NCBI GenBank assembly: GCA_028694105.1
Contig: JAQUUC010000015.1
Coordinates: 1 to 58,175, forward strand
Reading direction: 5' to 3'
Source: Hespellia sp.
GTDB lineage: Bacteria; Bacillota; Clostridia; Lachnospirales; Lachnospiraceae
Length of the DNA: 58,175 bases
Both the position numbers and the translations under genes were made by a program. Below, one piece after another: positions 34,227-43,324 of this stretch (position 1 is the first letter of the stretch; each line of letters starts with the position of its first letter). The notes beneath the pieces are model-generated. The model was not told where the DNA came from, did no database searches, and worked only from the letters and a program-made list of their open reading frames with translations.

Positions 34227-35438
34227 TTGAAGGATTTAAAACATCTGTATTATTTTGAAAATTTACTGCAGGAGGCCAACAATGATCTGGTCAGACAGGC
34301 GGTGGAAGAAGGAAAGACTGCAATCGGAAGTGTCTGTTCCCAGATTCCGGAGCCGCTTCTGAATCTGCCGGGCTGCTTTTCGGTCAGACTCCGTGCACCG
34401 AGGACCGGTTCAATTGATATGGGAACCTACTATATGACAAGTCTTCTATGCGAATGTGCCCGTGCGTTGTTAGAACGTGCACTTGAGGGCGGATATAATT
34501 TTCTGGACTGTATTCTGGCACCGGATGCCTGCTCACAGATGAACCGCTGCGTGGAAAATATTGAAAAACTGGAGCTCTGCAAGAAAGAAACGTTCTTTGT
34601 CGAGTATGCGGATGTTCCGATGAAATCTGACGAGACAGCGTTAAGACACTATGTCAGACAGATGAAAGAGCATTTACTTTTGCCGCTTCATAACAGCTTC
34701 GGAGTCGACATTTCCGATGAGGCTTTGCGAAAAGCGGTAGAGGAGCACAATGAAATCTGCTGTCTGTTAAATGAAATTGGTTCGTATCGAAAAGAGGAGA
34801 ATCCGAGAATCACCGGATATGAATTTGCAGTATTTTGTCTGGCAAGCTATGCATGTCCGAAATATCTGCTGGTTGATAAATTAAAAGAGACCGTCAAAGA
34901 GCTAAAGGCGAGAAAGCCGGATAAGAAGAACCGTTTCCGGGCAAGGGTTGTCCTGATTGGATCTGAAGTGGATGATCTGGATCTGATTAAACTGATTGAA
35001 GAATCAGGAGCGATGGTGGTTGCGGACCGTTTCTGCTTCGGATCCTTTCCGGGCCGTGAGCTCATTCCGATGAACAGCTCGGAGGACGCGCTCCTGCAGA
35101 TCTGCCGGTTCTATATGACCAGCGGACAGTGTCCGCGATTTATGAATACGGAGAAAATCAAGGAACGAAAAGAATATGTAGATCGTCTTGCGAAAGAATA
35201 TAAGGCGGATGGCCTCATTTACCAGCAGATGAAGTTCTGCGATTACTGGGGCTATGAGCGTGCAAATGCGACCCACATTATGAGAGAAACGTATGGGTAT
35301 CCGGTACTTTCGGTTGACCGTCCGTATGTGGTCGGAGGTTCGGGACAGCTGCGAACGAGAACGCAGGCATTTGTGGAGAGCATTGAGATGAAGAAGCTGC
35401 AGAATACGATTGAGAAAGGTGGCGCTGCAAATGAGTAA
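34227..35438 (+). CDS. HgdB-like subunit, 2-hydroxyacyl-CoA dehydratase / benzoyl-CoA reductase family (subunit 1)
   Basis: 403 residues; TTG start at 34227, preceded by AGGAGGA inside the previous stop region. The C-terminal pattern MKFCDYWGYERANATHIMRETYGYPVLSVDRPYVVGGSGQLRTRTQAFVES is characteristic of HgdB/BcrC-type subunits that carry [4Fe-4S] clusters; cysteines at about 36, 49, 92 and 110 are candidates for ligands. Such enzymes do radical dehydration of 2-hydroxyacyl-CoA or reduction of aromatic CoA esters, after activation by an ATP-dependent activase (HgdC type). No activase gene is in this operon. Substrate unknown. Confidence 0.82.
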   Translation: MKDLKHLYYFENLLQEANNDLVRQAVEEGKTAIGSVCSQIPEPLLNLPGCFSVRLRAPRTGSIDMGTYYMTSLLCECARALLERALEGGYNFLDCILAPDACSQMNRCVENIEKLELCKKETFFVEYADVPMKSDETALRHYVRQMKEHLLLPLHNSFGVDISDEALRKAVEEHNEICCLLNEIGSYRKEENPRITGYEFAVFCLASYACPKYLLVDKLKETVKELKARKPDKKNRFRARVVLIGSEVDDLDLIKLIEESGAMVVADRFCFGSFPGRELIPMNSSEDALLQICRFYMTSGQCPRFMNTEKIKERKEYVDRLAKEYKADGLIYQQMKFCDYWGYERANATHIMRETYGYPVLSVDRPYVVGGSGQLRTRTQAFVESIEMKKLQNTIEKGGAANE

Positions 35439-36969
35439 GAAATTAGGAAGTGTATTACTTGGAAAATTATATGGTGGCGGTGTTGCCAGAGAACATAGAG
35501 AGTGGCGGGGCGTGAAGGACACGTGGTACGATTACACGGAGTGGCTTAAGACTTGGAAGACGCTGGTGACATTTACGGCGAAACCGAACAATATCAAAGG
35601 ATTCTTTCGCTACCGCTGGATGCTCAATTACCTTGCGGTGCCGGATTTCTTCGACCGTCATACCGAGGGAATGCGCGGAACACAGCTTCGCATGGCGCAT
35701 ATGGGACTTGGATTGATTGTCCGTGATATGTGTGACATGGTAACGACCATTTTCAAGGCAGACCCTGAGATTGGAAATGATACCAAATTAAACAGCAAGA
35801 TTGTCCTGTTTGATGAAAATATGATGAGTGAGATTATGAGTGGCTTCCCGAACCTGACTTGGCTTTCCGTGGAAGTTCCATCCATTTACACGAGTGCGAT
35901 GATGTCCCAGAAGGGCGTATCCCACTATCTGGATGTGTGCGAGGCATACGGAATTCCAAGCGATGTGTGTCCAATGCCGGCGGCAGAGCTTGGCGTTGTG
36001 ATCGATAACGACTTCCCCAAAATCGGAAAATGCGCAGTACAATGTAACACGACCTGTGACGGCAGTGCAATGGGAAATGGAATTCAGTCACAGTTTATGG
36101 ATATTCCGTCCTTCCAGCTGGCAGTTCCAATCCGGCACCGTCAGGAAAGTGTGCAGGAGTATGCGGCGGAGGAAATCAAAAATGCCATCCGTTTTATCGA
36201 AGAACAGACCGGAGAGAAGTTTGACTGGGAGTATTTCTTCTCCTGCATGAAACGATTCAACAAAGAGACCGAGCACATGCTGGACTGGTTTGACATTTCC
36301 ACGACAGATTATCCACAGATGATCGGGGTCAATCTGGCACTTTACCGCTATGGTGTCTATCAGGCAGCGGGCGGGCGAAATGAAGAATTCCTGACTACGG
36401 ATAAGAAGCTGTCCAAACTTGCAAGGGACGCGTTTAACAAGAAGGAGCTGACGGTTACAGAACCCCGCCACCGTGCAATTACATGGGGAGTGCAGGCAGC
36501 ATATTATACCGCACTTCCAGTATGGCTGCAGAACTGCTGGGGCATCGTGCCGCTCTGCGACATGCTGAGTCTGGTGTCGACCAAGATGATTGATACGGAG
36601 GATAAGGAACAGGCCATGCTGGATCTGGCGTACCTCTATGAAAATATGATTATGAGAAACCGCTCCAATGGCGGCTATGAGACAGGTGTGGAAGCACTTT
36701 GGCGCTACTGCGAATACTTCCACGCAGACATGGTCATTATGTATGCGCATATGGGATGCAAAGCGATGTCCGGATATCACGGATTATTTGAAGAAGAGGC
36801 GAGAAAACACGGCATTCACCTGATCTGGGTAACCCACGGGTTAATGCAGCCGCAGGACGCATCCAGAAAAGAAATGCGTATGGAAGTCAATCGTTATATG
36901 AGAACGGTTCTGAGAGAAGAACCGCTCGATCCGTCGCTGGAAGACTATGACGATTCTATGTGCTGGTAA
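35431..36969 (+). CDS. HgdB-like subunit, 2-hydroxyacyl-CoA dehydratase / benzoyl-CoA reductase family (subunit 2)
   Basis: 512 residues from the ATG at 35431 (AAAGGTGG ahead), overlapping subunit 1 by 8 bases. The N-terminus LGSVLLGKLYGGG and HAD-like cysteine-bearing segments CAVQCNTTCDGSAMG, and the C-terminal VIMYAHMGCKAMSGYHGLFEEEARKHGIHLIWVTHGLMQPQDASRKEMRMEVNRYM, fit the longer HgdA/B-type subunit. It forms a heterodimer with the previous protein by analogy with HgdAB and BcrBC. The next gene, jetA-like, starts 35 bp later without an intervening terminator. Confidence 0.78.
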   Translation: MSKKLGSVLLGKLYGGGVAREHREWRGVKDTWYDYTEWLKTWKTLVTFTAKPNNIKGFFRYRWMLNYLAVPDFFDRHTEGMRGTQLRMAHMGLGLIVRDMCDMVTTIFKADPEIGNDTKLNSKIVLFDENMMSEIMSGFPNLTWLSVEVPSIYTSAMMSQKGVSHYLDVCEAYGIPSDVCPMPAAELGVVIDNDFPKIGKCAVQCNTTCDGSAMGNGIQSQFMDIPSFQLAVPIRHRQESVQEYAAEEIKNAIRFIEEQTGEKFDWEYFFSCMKRFNKETEHMLDWFDISTTDYPQMIGVNLALYRYGVYQAAGGRNEEFLTTDKKLSKLARDAFNKKELTVTEPRHRAITWGVQAAYYTALPVWLQNCWGIVPLCDMLSLVSTKMIDTEDKEQAMLDLAYLYENMIMRNRSNGGYETGVEALWRYCEYFHADMVIMYAHMGCKAMSGYHGLFEEEARKHGIHLIWVTHGLMQPQDASRKEMRMEVNRYMRTVLREEPLDPSLEDYDDSMCW

Positions 36970-37004
36970 GAGCGGGGCGGTACAAAGGAAGAAAGGGTTG
37001 AAGT

Positions 37005-38354
37005 ATGCAATATCAATATGACATACCGTCATCGTTCTGGGGATTATTTCGCTCCGTGAACCGTGACACGTATATCGAGGCACTTCTCTGTATCAGTGAA
37101 GAATATGAATACAATAATTATTTCCTGAGCCGGGAAGTCTGTCTGCAGGTACTGGGTGATTTATATGCAAAACAGCGAATCACGCTGGAGAAGGAAGAAC
37201 TGGAAAGTGATCTGGATGTGCTGGAGACTCCGGCGAACCGCATCCTCAACTGGCTGGTAAAAACGCAGTGGCTCAAGAAGCTCGAGGACTACAATACAAT
37301 GACAACGAATATTGTGATTCCGGACTACTCGGCGGTTTTTATCGATGCATTTGACCGGCTGGTAAATGAGCAGCTTGAGGATACCGAAGTCTATATCCAG
37401 AATGTCTACGCGACTTTGTTTTCGTTCAGAAATGATTCCAAAGCGAACGTCAGCATGCTAAAAACTGCGCTGGTCAACACCAGAAAGCTGAATAAGGCGC
37501 TGCAGGACATGCTGCACAACATGGATAAATTCTTTGGAAAGCTTCTGGACTCCAAGTATTACGGGGATGTGCTCTCGGAACATTTAGAGGGTTATGTGGA
37601 AGAGGTCGTGAAGAAAAAATACCACATTCTGAAAACGAGCGACAACTTTTACATTTACAAAAATGATATCAAGCAGTGCCTGAAGGAAATACGTGAGGAT
37701 GAGGCGATGATAGACAGTTTTGAGACGCTGGATCTGATAGAACGCGGCTTCGATGACATTGAGCAGCGCATTGCAAATATGGATAAGGAGCACAGTAAAT
37801 ATATCCGTGCGACGGTGACGAGACTGAACTATCTCTTAAGTGATGAGCGGGATATGCAGGGGCTGGTCGCACAGCTTCTTACGGCAATCGGTGATGAGAA
37901 AAAAGGCGAAAAACATTTGAATGCAATCAGCGAGAAGATGAATTGTTCGACGGTGGAGGTACTGTCGGAGAATTCGCTCTACACAAGACGCCGCCGCAAG
38001 AATTTTGTCAGCGAGATGGAGCCGGACGAGAAGATGCCGGAATTATCGCGTGAGGACGTTCTGCGGATGAATAAGCTGCACCACCGGTACAGCAAAAAGC
38101 AGATTGAAGAATTTATTCGGGGACACATGACGGAAGGGCTGCTCCGGATGGAGGAACTTGCAGTCGATGACGATGAGACCTTTGAAAAACTGATTCTTGC
38201 ATACGACTACAGCATTCGGAGAGAAAGTAAATTCAAGACGATGCCGGGCGATGCGAAAGTCATTGATAATGGAAAATACAGTTATCCGGGGTTCGTATTT
38301 GTCGCGACGGGAAAAAACGAAGCATCCACGAGTGAAGAGCCGGCAGAGGAATAA
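37005..38354 (+). CDS. jetA: JetA-like protein of a Wadjet-type (JetABC) complex, PF18982/DUF5716 family
   Basis: 449 residues, soluble and helical. The opening FWGLFRSVNRDTYIEALLCISEEYEYNNYFLSREVCLQVL and the TRRRRKNFVSE and HHRYSKKQIEEFIRGHM blocks match the family formerly called DUF5716, now annotated as JetA of Wadjet systems; it serves as the kleisin-like subunit that bridges the SMC-like dimer. The last ~40 residues are variable and acidic. AAAGG with longer spacing precedes the ATG. It is followed 13 bp later by jetB, which is the standard order. Confidence 0.8.
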   Translation: MQYQYDIPSSFWGLFRSVNRDTYIEALLCISEEYEYNNYFLSREVCLQVLGDLYAKQRITLEKEELESDLDVLETPANRILNWLVKTQWLKKLEDYNTMTTNIVIPDYSAVFIDAFDRLVNEQLEDTEVYIQNVYATLFSFRNDSKANVSMLKTALVNTRKLNKALQDMLHNMDKFFGKLLDSKYYGDVLSEHLEGYVEEVVKKKYHILKTSDNFYIYKNDIKQCLKEIREDEAMIDSFETLDLIERGFDDIEQRIANMDKEHSKYIRATVTRLNYLLSDERDMQGLVAQLLTAIGDEKKGEKHLNAISEKMNCSTVEVLSENSLYTRRRRKNFVSEMEPDEKMPELSREDVLRMNKLHHRYSKKQIEEFIRGHMTEGLLRMEELAVDDDETFEKLILAYDYSIRRESKFKTMPGDAKVIDNGKYSYPGFVFVATGKNEASTSEEPAEE

Positions 38355-38367
38355 AAGGAGAAGATTT

Positions 38368-39012
38368 ATGATAGAGTATTACGATCAGCTGACGCAGGAA
38401 GAACAGGAACAGATTGAGCATGTCATTGGAATTCTGCTCAAGCAGACCTACGTTCTTGAGCGGAAATACGATAAGCGCGCAGGCAGAATGACATTTAACA
38501 GGGATTTCCGTATCTGCAATAAACATTTGGAATTTCTGCGGGATTATTTCAAAATTGCAGGAATTCGTCTGATGGACAACAGCCAGATGGGAATGATCTA
38601 TATTCAGGGTGAGAGTATACTGGGAGAAAAACTTCCGAAGCTCGCGACCATCTATCTGCTTATTTTAAAACTTCTTTACGATGAGAAGATGGCGGTGTCA
38701 TCTACCAGTGTCAATGTGATTGTCACGCTTGGTGAAATCAGCGGAAAGGCGGGAGATCTTCGTGTTTTGAAAAGTTTGTCTTCTATTACGGAGATTCGTA
38801 AAACAATCGCATTGCTCAAAAAATACCAGATGATTGAACCACTGGATGTGTTAGAAGAAATCAATGAGAATACGCGAATGGTGGTTTATCCGAGTATCCA
38901 TGCGGTGCTGCTTAGTGCGGATGCCACAAAGCTGCTGGAAAGCTTCCGGGAAGACGATTTCGAATATGAGGAAGAGGAGGATATCGATGGAAGAGAAGAA
39001 ACAGAGTTATAA
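38368..39012 (+). CDS. jetB: JetB-like protein (DUF4194) of a Wadjet-type complex
   Basis: 214 residues. DUF4194 has winged-helix-like features (KLATIYLLILKLLYDE; KALKKYQMIEPLD-like LLKKYQMIEPLDV) and acts as the MksE/MukE/KITE-type subunit beside the kleisin. The ATG at 38368 is set by GGAG seven bases upstream; the open frame starting at 38197 overlaps jetA without support. The C-terminal tail is strongly acidic (EYEEEEDIDGREE). Its last 26 bases overlap the jetC start, so translation is coupled and stoichiometry probably fixed. Confidence 0.85.
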   Translation: MIEYYDQLTQEEQEQIEHVIGILLKQTYVLERKYDKRAGRMTFNRDFRICNKHLEFLRDYFKIAGIRLMDNSQMGMIYIQGESILGEKLPKLATIYLLILKLLYDEKMAVSSTSVNVIVTLGEISGKAGDLRVLKSLSSITEIRKTIALLKKYQMIEPLDVLEEINENTRMVVYPSIHAVLLSADATKLLESFREDDFEYEEEEDIDGREETEL

Positions 39013-42000
39013 GGCGCTGTCGAAAATCTGCCTGAACAACTGGCATTATATCGACCATAAGGTATTGTCCTTAAACGAGAACATTAACTTCTTTACCGGT
39101 CATTCCGGAAGCGGAAAGTCCACGGTTATCGATGCGCTGCAGATTGTATTGTATGCGAACACGGATGGACGTGGATTTTTTAATAAAGCTGCAGCAGATG
39201 ATTCGGACCGAAGCCTGATAGAGTACCTTCGCGGCATGGTCAGCATCGGTGAAAATAACGATGTAGAATATCTGCGGAATAAAAATTTCTCGGCAACCAT
39301 TGTGATTGAACTGACCAACACCAAGACGCTGGACAGAGACTGTGTCGGGATTGTTTTTGATGTCACGACAGCGACAAATGAAATAAACCGCATGTTTTTC
39401 TGGCATAAGGGTCCGCTGATGGACATGCTGTACCGCTACAAAGACCGCTGCATGGCAACATCGGAAGTGAAGGAATATCTGCAGAGAAACTTTTCAAAAG
39501 AAGAGTGTTTTTTCACTTCAAACAATGAACATTTCCGGAGAAATCTGTATGATATTTATCTTGGCGGGCTGGACATGGAGAAATTTCCACGGCTTTTCAA
39601 ACGCACGATTCCCTTCCGAATGAATATCAAGCTGGAGGATTTCGTGAAGGAATACATTTGCATGGAGCAGGATATCCATATTGAGGATATGCAGGAAAGT
39701 GTCATGCAGTATGGGCGTATGCGCAAGAAAATCGAGGACACGCTGACGGAAATCCGCGAGCTGGAAGATATTCGTGATACCTTCGAGTATTATGAGGAAA
39801 AGCAGAATCTGGCCGACAGTCTTACATATCGCATGAAGTGTCTGGAAATGAAGGAGCTGGAACAGGGGCTTTCGGAGCTGCAGGATAAAATCGGGCAGGC
39901 AAAGCAGGAGGGCGAGCTTCAGGAGAAGTTAAAGGCAGAACTGGAAATCCGCAAGCATGAAATCACGGAAATGCATCTTGCGATTCGTCAGAAAATCAAT
40001 AACAGTGGCTATGACCAGCTGGAAATAAAGCTTTTGGCAGTCAATGAGATGCTGGAGCGTCTGGAAAAAAGTAAAGGCAGATGGCAGCAGATCGCGGAGG
40101 CAGTCGGGCAGTGGAAAGAGCAGGATATCACGCCGAACCAGACCCTCTGGGATATAGAAAAGTTCCAGAAGGGGAACATTTCCGAGGGAGAGCTTTCGCG
40201 TCTGAAAAATGATCTGGAAGAGATTCTGGAGGAAATCAAGGAGGATCTGACCTCCGGCAAACGAGAATTAAAGGAAATGCGCGAAGATCTGCAGCGAATT
40301 ACCGAGGAGTTAAAGATTCTTCGCGGCGGTGAAAAAGGTTACCCGAAAATTCTGGAGGAGGCGCGTTATGAGCTGCGGAATAAACTGCGCGAGCGTGTCG
40401 GTAAATTTGTCAACGTGCATATTTTAGCAGATCTTCTGGATGTGAGGAATGAAGAATGGCACAATGCAGTCGAGGGCTATCTGGGATGGAACAAGCTGGC
40501 ACTGATTGTGGAACCGAAGTACGTCAGGGATGCCTTTGAAATCTACGAGGAAATGGATAAAAAGCGTTTTTGGAGAGTCTCAATCGTGGATACCCTTCGC
40601 GTGTCAAAGAAGGAATGGGAAGTGAAGGAACATGCGCTGGCGGAGGAAGTGACGGCAAAGGAGGATTATGCGCAGAGCTTTGTGGATTTCCTGCTTGGAA
40701 AAGTCATTAAGTGTGAAAATGTGCAGGAGCTTCGCAGATACCGGATTGCCGTGACGAAGGATTGTCTGCTGTATCAGAATTTCCAACTGCGCCGTATGAA
40801 TCCGGATAATTATACCGTTCATGCGTATATCGGAGATTCCTCGCTGCGTCAGAGAATCAAACGTCTCGATGAAGAGCGAAAAGCCAGGCAGAACCGGATG
40901 CTTCCGCTGGAAGAGAGCTTAAATCAGCTGCGGATTGTATCCAATATGCAGCAATTGGTGCTTCCGGTATCCGAATATGTGGAAATGCAGAAGGACATGA
41001 AAGACATTTCCACAAAACAGCGGGAAAAAGATACGCTCATGAAGCAGATGGAGAAGCTGAAGGAAGAGTCCGTATCAGTCCTGAAGGAGGAAGAGACGCG
41101 CATCCTTGAGCAGGAAAAATCGGTAAATGCGGAGTGGGATAAGCTGACGGCAGATATTCATGACAAAGAGCGTGATCTGAGCCGCTGTCAGGAGCAGATT
41201 CTGATGGACAATGAAGAGCTTGTACAGATGCAGCGTGAATTTACGAAAGATCCAGATTTTGAACAGGAGTTCCATGTGTTCTTGGAGGAGAAGAAGGATA
41301 AGACCATCGATTCGATGAAGAATGCAACGGTGCGCAGGCAGAATCGCGTGCAGGAGGAAGTTGCTGAGGCGCATGATAAGCTGATAGATATCCGTACGCA
41401 ATATCTGACCAAATATCCGAACCGCAATTTCTCGCCCAGCAAGAAAGAGAATACAGAGTACGACGGGCTGCTCACGGAAATGCAGTGCGATGAGCTGGAA
41501 AAATTCAAAGAGAAAGCAAAGGAGCAGGCAAAATCTGCTGTGGAGCACTTTAAGGATGATTTTATCTTCAAAATTCGAAGCGCAATCAAAGAGGCGTACC
41601 AGCGCCGCGATGAGCTGAACCGTATTATCAACAGACTGGATTTTGGCAAGGACAAATATCAGTTCCGTATTACGAAAAACAAAGGACCGGACGGCGAGTA
41701 TTATAAGATGTTTATGGATGATTCTCTTGAGATTGATCCGTCCAGCCTGACGAATAACATGGACCGCCAGATGGACATTTTCTCGATGGAGCATGAAGAC
41801 CAGTATGGCGAGCTTATGAATGACCTGATTAACATTTTCATTCCACCGGACAATGCGACGCCGGAAGAGCTGGAAGCCGCAAAACGCAACATGGATAAAT
41901 ATGCGGATTACCGCACCTATCTGTCCTTTGATATGGAACAGATTATTCAGGGGGAAGACCGCCTGACCATCGGCCTTAGCCGGATGATTAAGAAAAATTC

Positions 42001-42349
42001 AGGTGGAGAGGGGCAGAACCCGCTCTATGTGGCACTTCTCGCCAGCTTCGCACAGGCTTATAAGGTCGGAATGCCCGCGAAATTGCAGCGTTATCCATCG
42101 ATTCGTCTTGTGATTCTGGATGAGGCATTTTCAAAGATGGATGCGGAGAAGGTTGCAAGCTGTATCGCATTGATTCGCGGATTGGGATTTCAGGCAATTA
42201 TCAGTGCCACGAACGACAAGATTCAGAATTATCTGGAAAATGTAGATAAGACCTTTGTGTATGCGAATCCGAATAAGAAGAGTATTTCGATTCAGGAATT
42301 TGAGAAGAAGGAGTTTGCAGAGCTGGTGGCTGAGGAAGATGCCGGTTAA
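38987..42349 (+). CDS. jetC: JetC-like SMC ATPase of a Wadjet-type complex
   Basis: 1120 residues from the ATG at 38987, with AGGAGG six bases upstream. It has SMC architecture: Walker A GHSGSGKST (38-46), two long coiled coils around a hinge region near residues 470-650, the signature NSGGEGQ, and Walker B RLVILDEAFSKMD with the D-loop, close to the C-terminus. JetC is the MukB/MksB-like motor that extrudes DNA in Wadjet, which cuts circular plasmids through JetD. No jetD is present here. Its stop overlaps the convergent phosphatidyltransferase gene by 4 bases. Confidence 0.88.
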   Translation: MEEKKQSYKALSKICLNNWHYIDHKVLSLNENINFFTGHSGSGKSTVIDALQIVLYANTDGRGFFNKAAADDSDRSLIEYLRGMVSIGENNDVEYLRNKNFSATIVIELTNTKTLDRDCVGIVFDVTTATNEINRMFFWHKGPLMDMLYRYKDRCMATSEVKEYLQRNFSKEECFFTSNNEHFRRNLYDIYLGGLDMEKFPRLFKRTIPFRMNIKLEDFVKEYICMEQDIHIEDMQESVMQYGRMRKKIEDTLTEIRELEDIRDTFEYYEEKQNLADSLTYRMKCLEMKELEQGLSELQDKIGQAKQEGELQEKLKAELEIRKHEITEMHLAIRQKINNSGYDQLEIKLLAVNEMLERLEKSKGRWQQIAEAVGQWKEQDITPNQTLWDIEKFQKGNISEGELSRLKNDLEEILEEIKEDLTSGKRELKEMREDLQRITEELKILRGGEKGYPKILEEARYELRNKLRERVGKFVNVHILADLLDVRNEEWHNAVEGYLGWNKLALIVEPKYVRDAFEIYEEMDKKRFWRVSIVDTLRVSKKEWEVKEHALAEEVTAKEDYAQSFVDFLLGKVIKCENVQELRRYRIAVTKDCLLYQNFQLRRMNPDNYTVHAYIGDSSLRQRIKRLDEERKARQNRMLPLEESLNQLRIVSNMQQLVLPVSEYVEMQKDMKDISTKQREKDTLMKQMEKLKEESVSVLKEEETRILEQEKSVNAEWDKLTADIHDKERDLSRCQEQILMDNEELVQMQREFTKDPDFEQEFHVFLEEKKDKTIDSMKNATVRRQNRVQEEVAEAHDKLIDIRTQYLTKYPNRNFSPSKKENTEYDGLLTEMQCDELEKFKEKAKEQAKSAVEHFKDDFIFKIRSAIKEAYQRRDELNRIINRLDFGKDKYQFRITKNKGPDGEYYKMFMDDSLEIDPSSLTNNMDRQMDIFSMEHEDQYGELMNDLINIFIPPDNATPEELEAAKRNMDKYADYRTYLSFDMEQIIQGEDRLTIGLSRMIKKNSGGEGQNPLYVALLASFAQAYKVGMPAKLQRYPSIRLVILDEAFSKMDAEKVASCIALIRGLGFQAIISATNDKIQNYLENVDKTFVYANPNKKSISIQEFEKKEFAELVAEEDAG

Positions 42350-42912
42350 TGTGAAGAAACTTTATGAGACAGTAGTGAAATATGGAATCTGATATACATT
42401 CCAAGTGAAAACAGTGCAAATATGATCAGGACCCAGATGGCCATATTTGCATACAGCTGTTTCATTTCAGGAAGCAGCAGAAGCAGGACACATCCAAGAT
42501 CTACAATCATGGTGCAGGCCTTACCATACCATTTCGCACCGTATACAATCTCTTTTTTTAGAAGATACAGTCCCATCAATCCCATATAGAGTTCCTTAAT
42601 TACAAATAGAATCATAAAGGGGAGCATCAGCGTATGCTGAAACAGCAGTACAAAAATAATGGCAAACTGCGTCAGTTTGTCAGCAACCGGATCAAGAATT
42701 TTGCCAAACGGAGTAATCATGTCGAAATGTCTTGCGATTTTACCGTCAAAAAAGTCAGTAATCAGTGACAGGCACAGCGCGCCAAGCGCGAGATAATATT
42801 CTCTGACGGAATCTGCGCGCAGATAGAGTGTGATGAATACCGGAATCATAATAATCCGAAAATATCCCATCATGTTCGGAATGTTGAAATAATCTTTTCT
42901 TTTCATATTCAT
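42346..42912 (-). CDS. CDP-alcohol phosphatidyltransferase (PgsA-like)
   Basis: 188 residues with about five helices. The family motif DG-x2-AR-x8-G-x3-D-x3-D is intact in DFFDGKIARHFDMITPFGKILDPVADK, starting about residue 53. PgsA joins CDP-diacylglycerol and glycerol-3-phosphate; related members make cardiolipin or phosphatidylinositol/serine. The alcohol substrate cannot be told from this motif alone. It has its own promoter, whose -35 is shared with the opposite strand. Confidence 0.9.
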   Translation of the reverse strand: MNMKRKDYFNIPNMMGYFRIIMIPVFITLYLRADSVREYYLALGALCLSLITDFFDGKIARHFDMITPFGKILDPVADKLTQFAIIFVLLFQHTLMLPFMILFVIKELYMGLMGLYLLKKEIVYGAKWYGKACTMIVDLGCVLLLLLPEMKQLYANMAIWVLIIFALFSLGMYIRFHISLLSHKVSSH

Positions 42913-42963
42913 GAAAATTTCGCCCCACTTTCCACCGATTATTTTAGTTCCTTTATAATAGTT

Positions 42964-42992
42964 AGTATAACATAAAAGAGCGGTATTGACAA
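42964..42992 (-). promoter_or_regulatory. Promoter of the phosphatidyltransferase gene
   Basis: On the minus strand -35 TTGTCA (42992-42987), 17 bp, -10 TATACT (42969-42964) with an upstream TG (ATGTTATACT). Its -35 overlaps that of the opposite promoter. Confidence 0.65.
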
Positions 42993-43014
42993 AAGATGGA
43001 AATGTGTGTTATCT
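42986..43014 (+). promoter_or_regulatory. Promoter of the DUF2798 gene
   Basis: -35 TTGACA (42986-42991), 17 bp, -10 TTATCT (43009-43014). The base used as a possible TTG start in the long open frame is this -35 box. Confidence 0.6.
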
Positions 43015-43051
43015 CATTGATACCTTCCTTGTCGGAGGATTAGCGAAGAAG

Positions 43052-43312
43052 ATGACATTTGGTATATTCAATCCAAAAGAGGATAAGCAGATTTTTATTG
43101 TGTTATCAATTTCAGTCTTTTCCGTAATGTTCATGTGCCCACTGATGAGTCTTGCTGCTACATTGCTGATCAAAAGAGCATTTGACGCGCAGATTATCTG
43201 TACATGGATTTCTACAACAATCAAAAATTTCCCGATGGCTTTTTTCTGGCAATTGTGTTTTGCCGGTCCGGTCGTCAGATTCTTATTTGGAAAGATATTC
43301 AAAGATAATTAA
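43052..43312 (+). CDS. DUF2798-like small membrane protein
   Basis: 86 residues with two helices (about 15-40 and 55-80). The ending TTIKNFPMAFFWQLCFAGPVVRFLFGKIF resembles DUF2798. The ATG at 43052 follows GGAGG by 13 bases, and a GAAGAAG lies closer; the longer frame from 42986 is rejected because that codon is the promoter -35. Function unknown. Confidence 0.72.
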   Translation: MTFGIFNPKEDKQIFIVLSISVFSVMFMCPLMSLAATLLIKRAFDAQIICTWISTTIKNFPMAFFWQLCFAGPVVRFLFGKIFKDN

Positions 43313-43324
43313 AAATAGTCAGTG

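Noticed and set aside
36088-36780. 230-codon open frame on the minus strand
   Set aside because: It lies wholly inside and antisense to the HgdB-like gene, has no ribosome site, and the protein is not a known family.
41075-41794. 239-codon open frame on the minus strand inside jetC
   Set aside because: Shadow of a coiled-coil gene with biased codons; no ribosome site and low-complexity leucine content.
42986-43051. TTG start for the DUF2798 gene
   Set aside because: The TTG belongs to the -35 TTGACA of the promoter; the ATG at 43052 has an upstream GGAGG.
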